Notes: generated by a model not told the origin, from the sequence alone. DNA of 64,000 bases from Sphingomonadaceae bacterium (GCA_029268145.1 JAJUHA010000001.1:124001-188000); one strand, 5' to 3'; counted from the stretch's first letter, positions 50,765-59,082 are shown. Made by a program: numbers and translations.

Positions 50765-53700
50765 CTATTCGGCCGGCGCGGGCAGCGGTTCCGCCTGCGC
50801 CGGCGGGTTGCCGCGCACGATGAGGAGATACATGACCGGCGTCACCACCCGCGACAGCAGGGTGGAGGAGACGAGCCCGCCGATGATGACCCAGGCGAGC
50901 GGCGCGTAGAGCGAGATGCCCGAGATGGCGAGCGGCAGGAGCCCGCCGATCGCCGTGACCGAGGTGAGGAGAACGGGAAGGAAGCGCACTTCGCCGGCCC
51001 GCTCCACGGCCTCGCGGAGCTCCACGCCTTCCTCGCGGAGCTGGGTGGTGAAGTCGACGAGCAGGATCGAGTTCTTGATCTCGATCCCGATGAGGGCGAC
51101 GAACCCGATGACTGCCGTGTAGGAGAGGGAGTTGCCCGTGAGGAACAGGGCGATGAGCCCGCCGAACATGCCGAGCGGGATGACGCCCGCCACCACGAGC
51201 GTCTCGCGGAAGCGGCCGAACTCGATGACGAGCACCGCGAACACGCCGAAGATGGCAAGGAGGGCAAGTCCGTAGAGGCCGCCGAAACCTTCGGCTGCAG
51301 CCTGGGCCTCGCCGCCAGGCACGATCCGGTAGCCGGGCGGAAGCTCGATCCGGCCGAGCGCCTCGGCGACGGCGGCATTCACCCGCGAGGTCAGCGCGCC
51401 GGGCTCGACATTCGCCGTGATGACCGCGCTGCGCTCCTTCTGGTAGCGGCTGATCGAGGGAGGCCCCGAGGTGAGCGTGGGCGTGGCCACTGCCGTGAGC
51501 GGCACCGCGGTTCCGTTCAGCGTCGGCACCTGGACCTCGCCGAGCACGTCGATGGCGACGAGCGCGCCCGGCACGCCGCTCGCCGCGCCGGGCACCCGGA
51601 CCACGACGTCATGGCTGTCCCCCTCCTCGTCGCGGAAGCGCCCGGCGACCTCGCCGGCCAGGGCGAGCCTGGTCACCCGGCGGGCCGCGGCCGGGGACAC
51701 GCCGAGGAGCGCAGCGCGGTCCGGGTCGAGCCCGAGGTCGAGATCCACCCGGTCGAAGCCGAAGGGGTTGCGCACGTCGCGCGTGCCCGGCGTGTCGCGG
51801 ATGGCGCGCTCCACCTCGAGCGAGAGCCGCTTGAGCACGGCGAGGTCGGGCCCGGTCACGAACCATTCGATGGGGGCGTTGATCGGCGCGCCATTCTGGA
51901 ACGGCCGGATCGAGATGCGCGCGTCGGGATAGTCCTCGAACGCCGCGCGCAGCCGCGCCACCAGCGCCGGCCCCTCCTCGGGATCCCACCGTTCGAGGGT
52001 GGCGGCCACCACGCCGATCGACGAGCGCTGCTCGACCTCGCGGACATTGTAGAAGATCTGCGGGTTGCCGCGGCCGGCGTTCAGCATCCGGTTGATGACC
52101 ACCGGCTCGGCGGCGAGCAGCCGGTCGACATGCTCGGCCGCGCGCAGCGTCTGCACCGTGTCGGCCCCTTCGGCCGCCTCGATCTCGACGATGAAATAGG
52201 GCGCATCGGCCGGCGGAAACAGGCTGGTGCCGATGACCGGGACCAGGCCGAAGGCGGCAAGGCAGAGCGTCATCGCCGCCACCAGCGTGGTGCGGGGCCA
52301 TTCGAGCGCGCGGTGGAGGATGGGCCGGTAGACGCGGTGGATCCCGGCCTGGACGGCCCGGAGCACGGCATTGCCCTCGGGGTCGGAATCCCGGGCAAGA
52401 AGCCGCGAGGCGAGGAAGGGGATGATGGTGAGCGAGACGACGAGCGAGGCGCCGACGGTTGCGATCACGGCAACCGGCAGGCCGCGCGTGAACTTGCCGG
52501 CGCCTTCGGGAAGCGCGGTGAGCGGCAGGAAGGCGAAGATGAGGACGGCGGTCGAGCCGATGACGGCCACTGCGATCTGCCGGGTGCCGGCAAGGGCCGC
52601 GGCCGCCCGGCTGTAGCCCATCCGCAGGTGCCGGGCGATGTTCTCGACGACGACGATCGAATCGTCGACGAGCAGGCCGAGCGCCACGATGAAGCCGGTG
52701 ATGACGATCTGGTTCAGCGTGTAGCCCAGCAGCGAGACGACGAGCACGCCGACGGCAAGGCTCAGGGGAATCGAAAGCATGACGATGAGCGAGGCCCGGG
52801 GCCCGAGCGGCAGCAGGGTGAGGAGGACGAGGAAGAGCGCGATCGAGAAGTCGCGGGCGAGGATGCCGAGCTTGGCGCGCACGTCCCGGCTCTGGTCGAA
52901 GGCCTGGACGAGCCTGACATCGGGCGGAAGCTGGGCGCGGTAACGTTCGGCCGCTTCGGAAAGCCCGCGCTCCACGTCGAGCACGTTCACATTGTCCTTC
53001 TGCGTCGCCGTCACCCAGATCGCCCGCTCGCCATTGAACCGGGTCACATGGGCCTGCTCGCCCGAGGCCCAGGCAACCTCGGCGACGTCGCCGACGGTGA
53101 CGGCGCTTCCGGCCTCGGCCCGCACCGGCACGGCCTCGACTTCGGCGAGCGAGCGGAAGGCCCCGCCGGCCTTCAGGTTGAACCGCTGCTCGCCCGACCG
53201 CACCGCGCCGGGCGGCAGGTCGGACCCGCCGAGCGCGAGCGCGTCGGTCACGGCGGTCACCGGGATCCCGAGCTCCCGCAGCCGGCCGAGATCGAGCGTC
53301 ACCCGCACTTCCGGCCGGGCGAGGCCCCAGACGGTTGCCGTGCGCACGCCGGACACGCGCTGGAACGCCTCGCGGACGTCCTTGGCGATCTTCTCCATCC
53401 GCCGGTCCGAGGCCGTGGCCGAGACGATGGCATACTGGGCCACCACCGCCTCGGTGGTGCGGAAGCGGCGGAACTCGAGCGAGCGGATGCCCGCCGGCAG
53501 CGTGGCGCGGATCGCGTTCACCTCGCGGACCGCCTCGTCATAGTTGCGGTCCGGGTCGCTCTCCCAGGTGAACTCGGCGGTGATGACCGCCTGGCCTTCG
53601 GTCGAGCGCGACTGGATCTCGTTCACATTGTCGAGGCCGGAGAGGACATCCTCGATCGGCTTGGTGACCGCCTGCTCCATGTCGGAGGGATCGGCGCCGG

Positions 53701-53857
53701 GCTGGATGACGACGATCGACACCACCGGCACCTTGAAATGCGGATCGACCGAGCGCGGGATGTTGAGGAAGGCCTGGATGCCCAGCGCGGCAAGCAGCGC
53801 GAAGGCCACCAGCGTGACCTGCCAGCGCTCGACCGCGAAGGTGACGAGGCGGTTCAA
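50765..53857 (-). CDS. RND efflux transporter (HAE family inner-membrane pump)
   Basis: A 1030-residue pump with 12 predicted membrane helices and two large periplasmic loops. Proton-relay acidic residues are in TM4, GFIVALGLLVDDSIVVVENIARHL. It starts at TTG 53857, which overlaps the stop of the adaptor gene in a TTGA junction; there is no ATG near the family start (NRLVTFAVERWQVTLVAFALLAALG). Such pumps export drugs, dyes or lipids with an adaptor and a TolC channel. The substrate cannot be deduced. Confidence 0.93.
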   Translation of the reverse strand: MNRLVTFAVERWQVTLVAFALLAALGIQAFLNIPRSVDPHFKVPVVSIVVIQPGADPSDMEQAVTKPIEDVLSGLDNVNEIQSRSTEGQAVITAEFTWESDPDRNYDEAVREVNAIRATLPAGIRSLEFRRFRTTEAVVAQYAIVSATASDRRMEKIAKDVREAFQRVSGVRTATVWGLARPEVRVTLDLGRLRELGIPVTAVTDALALGGSDLPPGAVRSGEQRFNLKAGGAFRSLAEVEAVPVRAEAGSAVTVGDVAEVAWASGEQAHVTRFNGERAIWVTATQKDNVNVLDVERGLSEAAERYRAQLPPDVRLVQAFDQSRDVRAKLGILARDFSIALFLVLLTLLPLGPRASLIVMLSIPLSLAVGVLVVSLLGYTLNQIVITGFIVALGLLVDDSIVVVENIARHLRMGYSRAAAALAGTRQIAVAVIGSTAVLIFAFLPLTALPEGAGKFTRGLPVAVIATVGASLVVSLTIIPFLASRLLARDSDPEGNAVLRAVQAGIHRVYRPILHRALEWPRTTLVAAMTLCLAAFGLVPVIGTSLFPPADAPYFIVEIEAAEGADTVQTLRAAEHVDRLLAAEPVVINRMLNAGRGNPQIFYNVREVEQRSSIGVVAATLERWDPEEGPALVARLRAAFEDYPDARISIRPFQNGAPINAPIEWFVTGPDLAVLKRLSLEVERAIRDTPGTRDVRNPFGFDRVDLDLGLDPDRAALLGVSPAAARRVTRLALAGEVAGRFRDEEGDSHDVVVRVPGAASGVPGALVAIDVLGEVQVPTLNGTAVPLTAVATPTLTSGPPSISRYQKERSAVITANVEPGALTSRVNAAVAEALGRIELPPGYRIVPGGEAQAAAEGFGGLYGLALLAIFGVFAVLVIEFGRFRETLVVAGVIPLGMFGGLIALFLTGNSLSYTAVIGFVALIGIEIKNSILLVDFTTQLREEGVELREAVERAGEVRFLPVLLTSVTAIGGLLPLAISGISLYAPLAWVIIGGLVSSTLLSRVVTPVMYLLIVRGNPPAQAEPLPAPAE

Positions 53858-54960
53858 GCCGGCCCTGCCGTCGCGATCCTGACCCGGGCGCCCTCCGTCA
53901 GCCGGTCGACCCCGGTGCGGACGATCCGATCCCCCGGCGCGAGGCCACTCTCGATGCGCACCCCGCCGGGCCCGATCTCGCCAACCCGGACGAGGGCCGA
54001 CCGGACCGTGCCGGTCGCGGGATCGAACCGCCAGACGAAGGCCTCGCCGGCGCGGGCCGCGAACAGGGCCGTCGCCGGCACGGTGAGCGGCGCACTTCTC
54101 TCTACGCCCGGCGGCCGGGCGATCTCGACCTGGCCGATGAGGCCCGAGCGGAGCGCCGGGTCGGGCGGCAGGGCAATCTCTAGCCGGAAGGTGCCGGTGC
54201 GCTCGTCGGCCCGGCCGGCGATCTCGACGATCCGCCCCGACATGGCCGGCGCGACTCCTTCGGGAAAGGTGACGGCGGCCGGCATGCCGAGCCGGAGGCC
54301 GGCGGCGTCGGTGGCGGACAGGGGCACCCGCATCACCATCCCGCGGCGGAACTCGCCGAGGACGAGCACGGGTTCGCCTGCGGCCACGGTCTGGCCGGGC
54401 TCGGCGCGCCGGGCAAGGATGATCCCGTCGGCGGGCGCCGTGATCCGGCTGTTCCGCTGGGCGAAGAGCGCCCGCTCGAGCGCGGCGGCAGCCGCGCCGG
54501 CAGCCGCCTCGGCGGCGTCGACCCTGGCCTGGGCCACCCAGCCCTGCGCGCGCAGCCTGCGCTGGCGGTCGCGCTCGGCCCGGGCCCGGGCGAGATCGGT
54601 GCGCGCGGCGGCGACATCGGCATCGATGGTCCGGGTGTCGAGCAGGGCAAGGGTCGTGCCGGCCCGCACCCGGTCTCCCTCGCGGGGGTCGAGCCGGGCG
54701 ACCACGCCGCCCGTCCAGAAGGCAAGCGGCGTCTCCTGGCGAAGGCGGACCGTGCCGGCGGCCCGGACGGCGGAACCCTCCGCCGCCCGCCCCACCTCGA
54801 CCAGCTGGACCGCCGTGGCCGCCTGCGCCTGCGCCTTCGAGGGCGGCTCGTCGCCACCCTCGCCGCAGGCAGCGAGCAGGAGAAGGCCTGCTGCCGCAAG
54901 CGGCCAGCCGCCCCACCCTGCCGCCCGCCCGTCTCCCTCCACCGCCCGTTCTCTTCGCAT
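53854..54960 (-). CDS. RND efflux adaptor (membrane fusion) lipoprotein
   Basis: A 368-residue periplasmic adaptor. A lipobox LLLLAACGEGG follows a Gly/Arg/Trp-rich n-region; then the lipoyl halves (GGVVARLDPREGDRVRAGTTLALLD and ITAPADGIILARRAEPGQTVAAGEPVLVLGE) frame a helical hairpin (DVAAARTDLARARAERDRQRRLRAQG), and a beta-barrel domain follows. It joins the RND pump to the outer-membrane channel. ATG 54960 is chosen; TTG 54966 adds two residues. The promoter region carries a perfect palindrome. Confidence 0.9.
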   Translation of the reverse strand: MRRERAVEGDGRAAGWGGWPLAAAGLLLLAACGEGGDEPPSKAQAQAATAVQLVEVGRAAEGSAVRAAGTVRLRQETPLAFWTGGVVARLDPREGDRVRAGTTLALLDTRTIDADVAAARTDLARARAERDRQRRLRAQGWVAQARVDAAEAAAGAAAAALERALFAQRNSRITAPADGIILARRAEPGQTVAAGEPVLVLGEFRRGMVMRVPLSATDAAGLRLGMPAAVTFPEGVAPAMSGRIVEIAGRADERTGTFRLEIALPPDPALRSGLIGQVEIARPPGVERSAPLTVPATALFAARAGEAFVWRFDPATGTVRSALVRVGEIGPGGVRIESGLAPGDRIVRTGVDRLTEGARVRIATAGPA

Positions 54961-55017
54961 TGGCAACCCCAGCGACGAGGCCTCAGCCTAGCCGTGCCGG
55001 GGCGCGACTTCCAGCAC

Positions 55018-55038
55018 AAACTGAGTCAGCCTCAGTTT
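55018..55038. promoter_or_regulatory. 21-bp palindromic operator upstream of the RND pump
   Basis: AAACTGAG-TCAGC-CTCAGTTT has perfect 8-bp arms at 55018-55025 and 55031-55038. It sits 58 bp upstream of the adaptor start, within an AT-rich patch, and 22 bp after the stop of the upstream gene. The form fits a TetR-type operator that represses the pump operon. No T-run follows it on the minus strand, so it is not an intrinsic terminator. No TetR gene is in the window. Confidence 0.6.
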
Positions 55039-55060
55039 GGTGGGGGAAATCGCAGGGTTC

Positions 55061-55441
55061 TCACTCGGCGATGGTGAGCGCCTCGATCTCGACGGAAAGC
55101 GTCATGGTTCCGTCCGGCAGGATCTCGCCGGCCTTCTCGCCGATGGCCACTTCCGCGAGGAAATGGCCGGCGAGCGGGAAGTCGCCGGCGACGAGCAGGG
55201 CCTCGAGCCGGTCCCACGCGGCCTCGACCGCGTGCATGGGCCCGAAGAGGCGCAGCGAGAGGCTGTGGGTCATGCCGGCGAAGGTGAGGCTTGCCCAGGG
55301 CTGGCAGTCGAACCCGCGGATGGCGAGGAAGGGCTGGCCGCCTTCCCGGTCCTCCCAGGAGTCGAACCAGCGGTCATGGCCGATGGCCTCGCGGATGGCG
55401 GCGATGAGCGCGCGCTGCGGCGCCGACGAGACCCCCCTCAC
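55061..55441 (-). CDS. DUF3168-like (phage/GTA tail-terminator-like) protein
   Basis: A 126-residue protein with the general form of DUF3168: an N-terminal helix ALIAAIREAIGHD, then FLAIRGFDCQPWASLTFAGMTHSLSLRLFGPMHAVEAAWDRLEALLVAGDFPLAGHFLAEVAIGEKAGEILPDGTMTLSVEIEALTIAE. In gene transfer agents and phages that family forms the tail terminator. There are no other phage or GTA genes near it, so it is an orphan, and the family call is from pattern memory only. It starts at GTG 55441, overlapping the upstream gene in a GTGA junction. Confidence 0.5.
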   Translation of the reverse strand: MRGVSSAPQRALIAAIREAIGHDRWFDSWEDREGGQPFLAIRGFDCQPWASLTFAGMTHSLSLRLFGPMHAVEAAWDRLEALLVAGDFPLAGHFLAEVAIGEKAGEILPDGTMTLSVEIEALTIAE

Positions 55442-55701
55442 CGTGCCGACTCCCCGGCCGTCCGCCGCCGCGCCGGCCGACCTGGCCCGCGCCCGGCCGG
55501 CGCAGCCCCACCTGCCGCGCGGTGCGCGGCCAGCACGGCGGCCACATGGGCCCGCAGCCGGCTTTCCATGCGCCAGCCGGGCTGGCGGCCCCGCCGCAGG
55601 TCATGGACGATGCGCGGGTCCGAGACGGCATCGCGTCCGAACCGGGAAGGAGGCAGGCGGGTGACCTTGAGGCACGCTTCGATCTGACTCAGCAACGACA
55701 T
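55438..55701 (-). CDS. Small regulator-like protein (sphingomonad conserved type)
   Basis: An 87-residue protein, MSLLSQIEACLKVTRLPPSRFGRDAVSDPRIVHDLRRGRQPGWRMESRLRAHVAAVLAAHRAAGG, with an Arg/Pro-rich tail. The block LPPSRFGRDAVSDPRIVHDLRRGRQP resembles a helix-turn-helix in which a target-recognition helix follows SRFGRDAVSDP. Short proteins of this pattern are common in sphingomonads, without an assigned function. ATG 55701 has GGAG about 9 bases upstream. It is divergent from an S24 repressor gene and coupled to a DUF3168-like gene. Confidence 0.7.
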   Translation of the reverse strand: MSLLSQIEACLKVTRLPPSRFGRDAVSDPRIVHDLRRGRQPGWRMESRLRAHVAAVLAAHRAAGGAAPAGRGPGRPARRRTAGESAR

Positions 55702-55876
55702 GGTTCGGCAACTCCATCAGTCGACCCCATGCCGTTCCGGGGTGGCCCATGCGACCTTGGCCCTCCGCGTCACCCCGAATCGATAGGCAGAATCTGATAG
55801 GCGATTTCCTACTAGTCTAGGGGGAAAATGATGTTAGACGCTGGGACCTGCGGATCAGGAGAGGAGGTCCCGGCGG
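55702..55876. promoter_or_regulatory. Divergent regulatory region with GATAGGC repeats
   Basis: A 175-bp gap with an AT-rich core (55776-55836) in a GC-rich genome. It contains GATAGGC twice (55782-55788, 55796-55802; 14-bp phase) and the imperfect palindrome TTTCC...GGAAA (55805-55827) around CCTACTAGTCTAGG. These are plausible operators for the S24 repressor or the small regulator-like protein. Confidence 0.45.
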
Positions 55877-56596
55877 GTGACGGGAGACGAGGTTCGCCGT
55901 CGGCTGGACGAGCTGATCCGTGCGCGCGGAACCGATTATCTGGCCGTCTCGAAGCTGCTCGGGCGCAATCCGGCCTACATCCAGCAGTTCATCAAGCGGG
56001 GCGTGCCACGCCAGCTGGGGGAGCGGGACCGGCGGCTGCTGGCCGCGCATTTCGGCGTGGACGAAGCCGAACTGGGCGGACCGGCGATGCCCTATCCGGC
56101 CGAGCCGGGCCGCGACACCCAGAGCCGAAGGGTGCTGCTTTCGGCACCCGCCGAGGCAAGGCCGGCAGGACTTCCCGGCGAGGCAACGGCGCTCAAGGAC
56201 TATGTGCTGATCCCCTATCTTTCGGCACGCCGCAGCGCAGCGCCTGCACCACGCCAGGATGCCCTGGCGTTCGAGACCGGCTTTGCGCGCCAGATCGGGT
56301 CGGGCCGGCTGGGCGCGCTTTCGGCGCTGCTCGTCGAGGGCGACTCGATGAGCCCCAGCCTGCTGCCCGGGGACCAGATCCTGGTCGACCTCGACGATTG
56401 CGCGCCGCTGCGCGACGGGCTCTACACCTTCGAGATGGACGGCGGGTTCAGCATCCGCAGGGTGAGCGTGCATCCGGTGACGGGCCGGCCATCGCTCCTG
56501 CCCGACAATCCGGCCTATGCCTCCTTCCCCGACTGCGACCCGGCCGCGCTCAAGGTGCTGGGGCGCGTGGTCTGGATCGGCCGCAAGCTGCCCTGA
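55877..56596 (+). CDS. S24-family repressor (LexA/cI-like) with missing catalytic lysine
   Basis: A 239-residue regulator. The N-terminal helix-turn-helix is SKLLGRNPAYIQQFIKRGVPRQLGERDRRLLAAHFGV, a pattern usual in sphingomonads; the C-terminal S24 domain has the Ser in LLVEGDSMSPSLLPGDQILVDLDD. At the catalytic Lys position (VKRL in LexA), this protein reads FSIRRV, with Arg. Self-cleavage is therefore unlikely, and it may act as a fixed or ligand-controlled repressor. The start is GTG 55877 with GAGGAGG upstream. Confidence 0.85.
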   Translation: MTGDEVRRRLDELIRARGTDYLAVSKLLGRNPAYIQQFIKRGVPRQLGERDRRLLAAHFGVDEAELGGPAMPYPAEPGRDTQSRRVLLSAPAEARPAGLPGEATALKDYVLIPYLSARRSAAPAPRQDALAFETGFARQIGSGRLGALSALLVEGDSMSPSLLPGDQILVDLDDCAPLRDGLYTFEMDGGFSIRRVSVHPVTGRPSLLPDNPAYASFPDCDPAALKVLGRVVWIGRKLP

Positions 56597-56609
56597 ACCA
56601 GGGCCTGCC

Positions 56610-56765
56610 TCAGCGCTTGCCGCGCCAGGCGAAGAGCAGGGCAAGAAGCGCACCGGAGCCGAGGCCGATCACCGCACCCGCCGACGGCTCCCCGAGCGCG
56701 AGCCCGCCTGCGACCCCGACGACGAGGCCGAGGGGCAGAAGGATCCCGAACCCCCGCTCCGCCAT
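56610..56765 (-). CDS. Small two-helix membrane protein
   Basis: A 51-residue ORF from ATG 56765: MAERGFGILLPLGLVVGVAGGLALGEPSAGAVIGLGSGALLALLFAWRGKR. Two hydrophobic segments with Gly/Ala-rich packing are followed by a positive tail. GGAG precedes the ATG at 6 bases. The longer track ORF runs into the tRNA-His gene and is rejected. The function is unknown. The start lies within a 15-bp tandem repeat that could alter the N-terminus. Confidence 0.6.
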   Translation of the reverse strand: MAERGFGILLPLGLVVGVAGGLALGEPSAGAVIGLGSGALLALLFAWRGKR

Positions 56766-56805
56766 GCCGCGCTCCGCCCTGCCGCGCTCCGCCCTGCCGC
56801 GCTCC
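56756..56805. repeat. 15-bp tandem repeat GCTCCGCCCTGCCGC
   Basis: Three full copies (56756-56770 with a CATG variant, 56771-56785, 56786-56800) and a partial fourth. It lies at the 5' end of the small membrane ORF, 35 bp past the tRNA-His 3' end. The CATG variant supplies that ORF's start codon. Confidence 0.85.
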
Positions 56806-56840
56806 ACTGTCACCCGGCCGGACCCGGCGATCCCGGCGGC

Positions 56841-56918
56841 TGGGGCGATCGACGGGACTCGAACCCGCAACCCCTGGTACCACAAACCAGTGCTCTGACC
56901 GGTTGAGCTACGATCGCC
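56841..56918 (-). tRNA. tRNA-His (GTG)
   Basis: Acceptor GCGATCG pairs with CGATCGC; an additional G at position -1 opposite C73 is encoded, the hallmark of tRNA-His. The anticodon arm CTGGT-TTGTGGT-ACCAG gives anticodon GTG, and the T arm is GCGGG-TTCGAGT-CCCGT. CCA is encoded at the 3' end. Confidence 0.95.
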
Positions 56919-57010
56919 ACGGCCGGTTCGGCCTCAGGCCGAAGGCTTGCGCCCATGCGCCAGCGTCCCGGCGGCGTCAAGGATGGTCACGCCCGGAGGC
57001 GCCGGGCGCG

Positions 57011-58009
57011 TCAGAGGCGGACCAGCATCTTCCCCGTGTTGGCACCTGTGAACAGGCCGATGAAGGCCGAGGGCGCGGCCTCGATTCCGTCGACCACCGT
57101 CTCCTCCCAGCGCATGCGGCCCTCGGCGATCCAGCCGTGCATGTCGGCGCGGAAGCGGGGCTCGAGATGCTGGAACTGGGTGACGATGAACCCCTGCATC
57201 CTGAGCGACTTGCCGATCACCATGATGATGTTGCGCGGCCCCGGCGGAAGATCGGTCGCGTTGTAGCTCGCGATCATGCCGCACTCGACCAGCCGGGCGA
57301 AGGGATTGGCGAGCTCGATCGCGACTTCCAGATGCTCGCCGCCGACATTGTCGAAATAGATGTCGATGCCGCGCGGTGCCGCCGCGCGCACCGCATCAAG
57401 GAGGTTCCCGCAGGTCCGGTAGTTGATCGCGGCGTCGATGCCGGCATCGCGCAGCCACTGGCACTTGGCGTCGCTTCCGGCCGTTGCCACCACGTGGCAG
57501 CCCCGGATCTTGCCGATCTGGGCCACGACCGAGCCCACCGCCCCCGCGCCGCCCGAGACGAACAGGGTCTCGCCGGCCTTCGGCTGGCCGATCTCGAGAA
57601 GGCCGCTCCACGCCGTGAGTCCCGGCATCCCGAGGACGCCGAGGAAGGCCTGGGGCGGCGTGCCCTCGGGAATGGCGAGCCTGGTGAGCGTTGCCGCCGG
57701 CATCACGAAGGCCTCCCGCCACCCCCACATCGACAGCACCCAGTCCCCGGGGGCGAAGCCGGGGTCGCCGCTCTCGACGACCTGGCCGACGGCCCCGCCC
57801 TCGAGCGCCTTGCCGAGCGCGAAGGGCGGCACATAGCTCTTCCGGTCCACCATCCGGCCGCGCATGTAGGGATCGACCGACATGAACCGGTTGCGGACCA
57901 GCACGTCGCCCGGCCCGGGGGCGCCGAGCGTGACGGTCGCAACTTCGAAGTCCGCTGCCTGCGGCAGCCCCACCGGCCGGCTCTTCAGCCGGATTTCGCG
58001 CGCATCCAT
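57011..58009 (-). CDS. NADP-dependent oxidoreductase, MDR family (leukotriene B4/curcumin reductase-like)
   Basis: A 332-residue zinc-free medium-chain reductase. The N-terminus has RFMSVDPYMRGRM, typical of the LTB4 dehydrogenase/CurA group; the NADPH site is ETLFVSGGAGAVGSVVAQIGKIRGCHVVATAGSDAKCQWL; IDIYFDNVGGEHLEVAI and CGMIASYN follow. Members reduce the double bond of alpha,beta-unsaturated ketones and related compounds. ATG 58009 follows GAGGAGG. No partners are nearby that fix the substrate. Confidence 0.92.
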   Translation of the reverse strand: MDAREIRLKSRPVGLPQAADFEVATVTLGAPGPGDVLVRNRFMSVDPYMRGRMVDRKSYVPPFALGKALEGGAVGQVVESGDPGFAPGDWVLSMWGWREAFVMPAATLTRLAIPEGTPPQAFLGVLGMPGLTAWSGLLEIGQPKAGETLFVSGGAGAVGSVVAQIGKIRGCHVVATAGSDAKCQWLRDAGIDAAINYRTCGNLLDAVRAAAPRGIDIYFDNVGGEHLEVAIELANPFARLVECGMIASYNATDLPPGPRNIIMVIGKSLRMQGFIVTQFQHLEPRFRADMHGWIAEGRMRWEETVVDGIEAAPSAFIGLFTGANTGKMLVRL

Positions 58010-58125
58010 GGGCGGTCCTCCTCGGGCCCCGCATTGGCCGGCGGGCGCTGGCGAGGCAAGCCCCGGAGCTGCGGCCGCCCTGCGCCGGGCACCGCTTCGC
58101 AGCCCCGGCCGCTGCGGCCGCAGCT

Positions 58126-59082
58126 TCAGTGGCCTGGCGCCTCGCGGCCGAAGAGGCGCCGTGCCGCCGTCACCCCGAGGGCGATGACTGCTCCGAGTGC
58201 CACACCGAAGAGGCCGGCGAGGGCCGCGTTGGCGGTCCATTCGACCGCGCCGGCCGCAGCCGGCAGCATCGCGCCAGCGGCATGGGCCCAGTCGTGGAAG
58301 GCGTGCGGAATGCCGGCGAGCGGCCCGAAGCCCTCGAGCCCGTGGACGACGATCCCGCCACCGACCCAGGCCATGGCCGCGATCCCCAGGGCCGAGAGGA
58401 AGGCGAGCACCGCCGGCATGCCGCGGACCAGCAGACGCCCCACCGCCTGCCCGGCGGGATGGCCCGTCGCCGCCAGCCGAAGCCCGGCATCGTCCATCTT
58501 CACGAGGAGCGCGACGAAGCCATAGACACCTGCCGTGACCGCGACGCTCACCACGCCGAGGGCGGCCGCCTTCATCGCCAGCGAGTAGCGGCCGAGCTCG
58601 CCGAGTGCGATCGCGAGGATTTCGGCCGAAAGGATGAGATCGGTGCGGATCGCGCCGGAGACCATGCGCTGCTCGTGGTCGGCGCTCGCCAGCGTCTCCA
58701 CCGGATCGTCGGCATGGTCGGCGTGCAGGCCGAGCTTCTCGGCGAGCTTCTCCGCCGCCTCGAAGCAGAGGAAGGCGCCGCCCACCATCAGCAGCGGGGT
58801 CAGCGCCTGCGGCAGGAAGGCGGCAAGCAGCAGGAACCCCGGCATCAGGATGAGGAGCTTGTTGCGCAGCGAGCCCCGGGCGATCCGCCAGATGAGCGGG
58901 AGTTCGCGATCCGGCGTGAAGCCGGTGACGTAGCGAGGCGTGACGGCGGCGTCGTCGATCACCACGCCGGCGGCCTTGGTCGTGGCCCTGGCGGATGCGG
59001 CGGCCACGTCGTCGACCGAGGCGGCCGCGAGCTTGGCGATGACTGCGACATCGTCGAGCAGCGCGAAGAGACCGGACGCCAT
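58126..59082 (-). CDS. DUF808 family membrane protein
   Basis: A 318-residue membrane protein of the DUF808/YedI family: [79 protein letters not shown], a match to the family's characteristic start, followed by five or six hydrophobic helices. Function is unknown. ATG 59082 overlaps the rnhA stop by one base (TGATG), with GGAGGG before it, so it is the last gene of the ispH-thrB-rnhA set. Confidence 0.92.
   Translation of the reverse strand: MASGLFALLDDVAVIAKLAAASVDDVAAASARATTKAAGVVIDDAAVTPRYVTGFTPDRELPLIWRIARGSLRNKLLILMPGFLLLAAFLPQALTPLLMVGGAFLCFEAAEKLAEKLGLHADHADDPVETLASADHEQRMVSGAIRTDLILSAEILAIALGELGRYSLAMKAAALGVVSVAVTAGVYGFVALLVKMDDAGLRLAATGHPAGQAVGRLLVRGMPAVLAFLSALGIAAMAWVGGGIVVHGLEGFGPLAGIPHAFHDWAHAAGAMLPAAAGAVEWTANAALAGLFGVALGAVIALGVTAARRLFGREAPGH

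Noticed and set aside
50705-54991. 1428-residue plus-strand ORF opposite the RND genes
   Set aside because: Shadow of the minus-strand pump and adaptor; Arg/Asp/Gly-rich with no domain, while the minus frame shows a full RND protein.
55018-55038. Intrinsic terminator for the DUF3168-like gene
   Set aside because: The stem is AT-rich and no T-run follows on the minus strand; an operator explains it better.
55061-56596. Prophage or gene transfer agent cluster
   Set aside because: No capsid, portal, terminase, tail or integrase gene is present; only one tail-like protein and one repressor.
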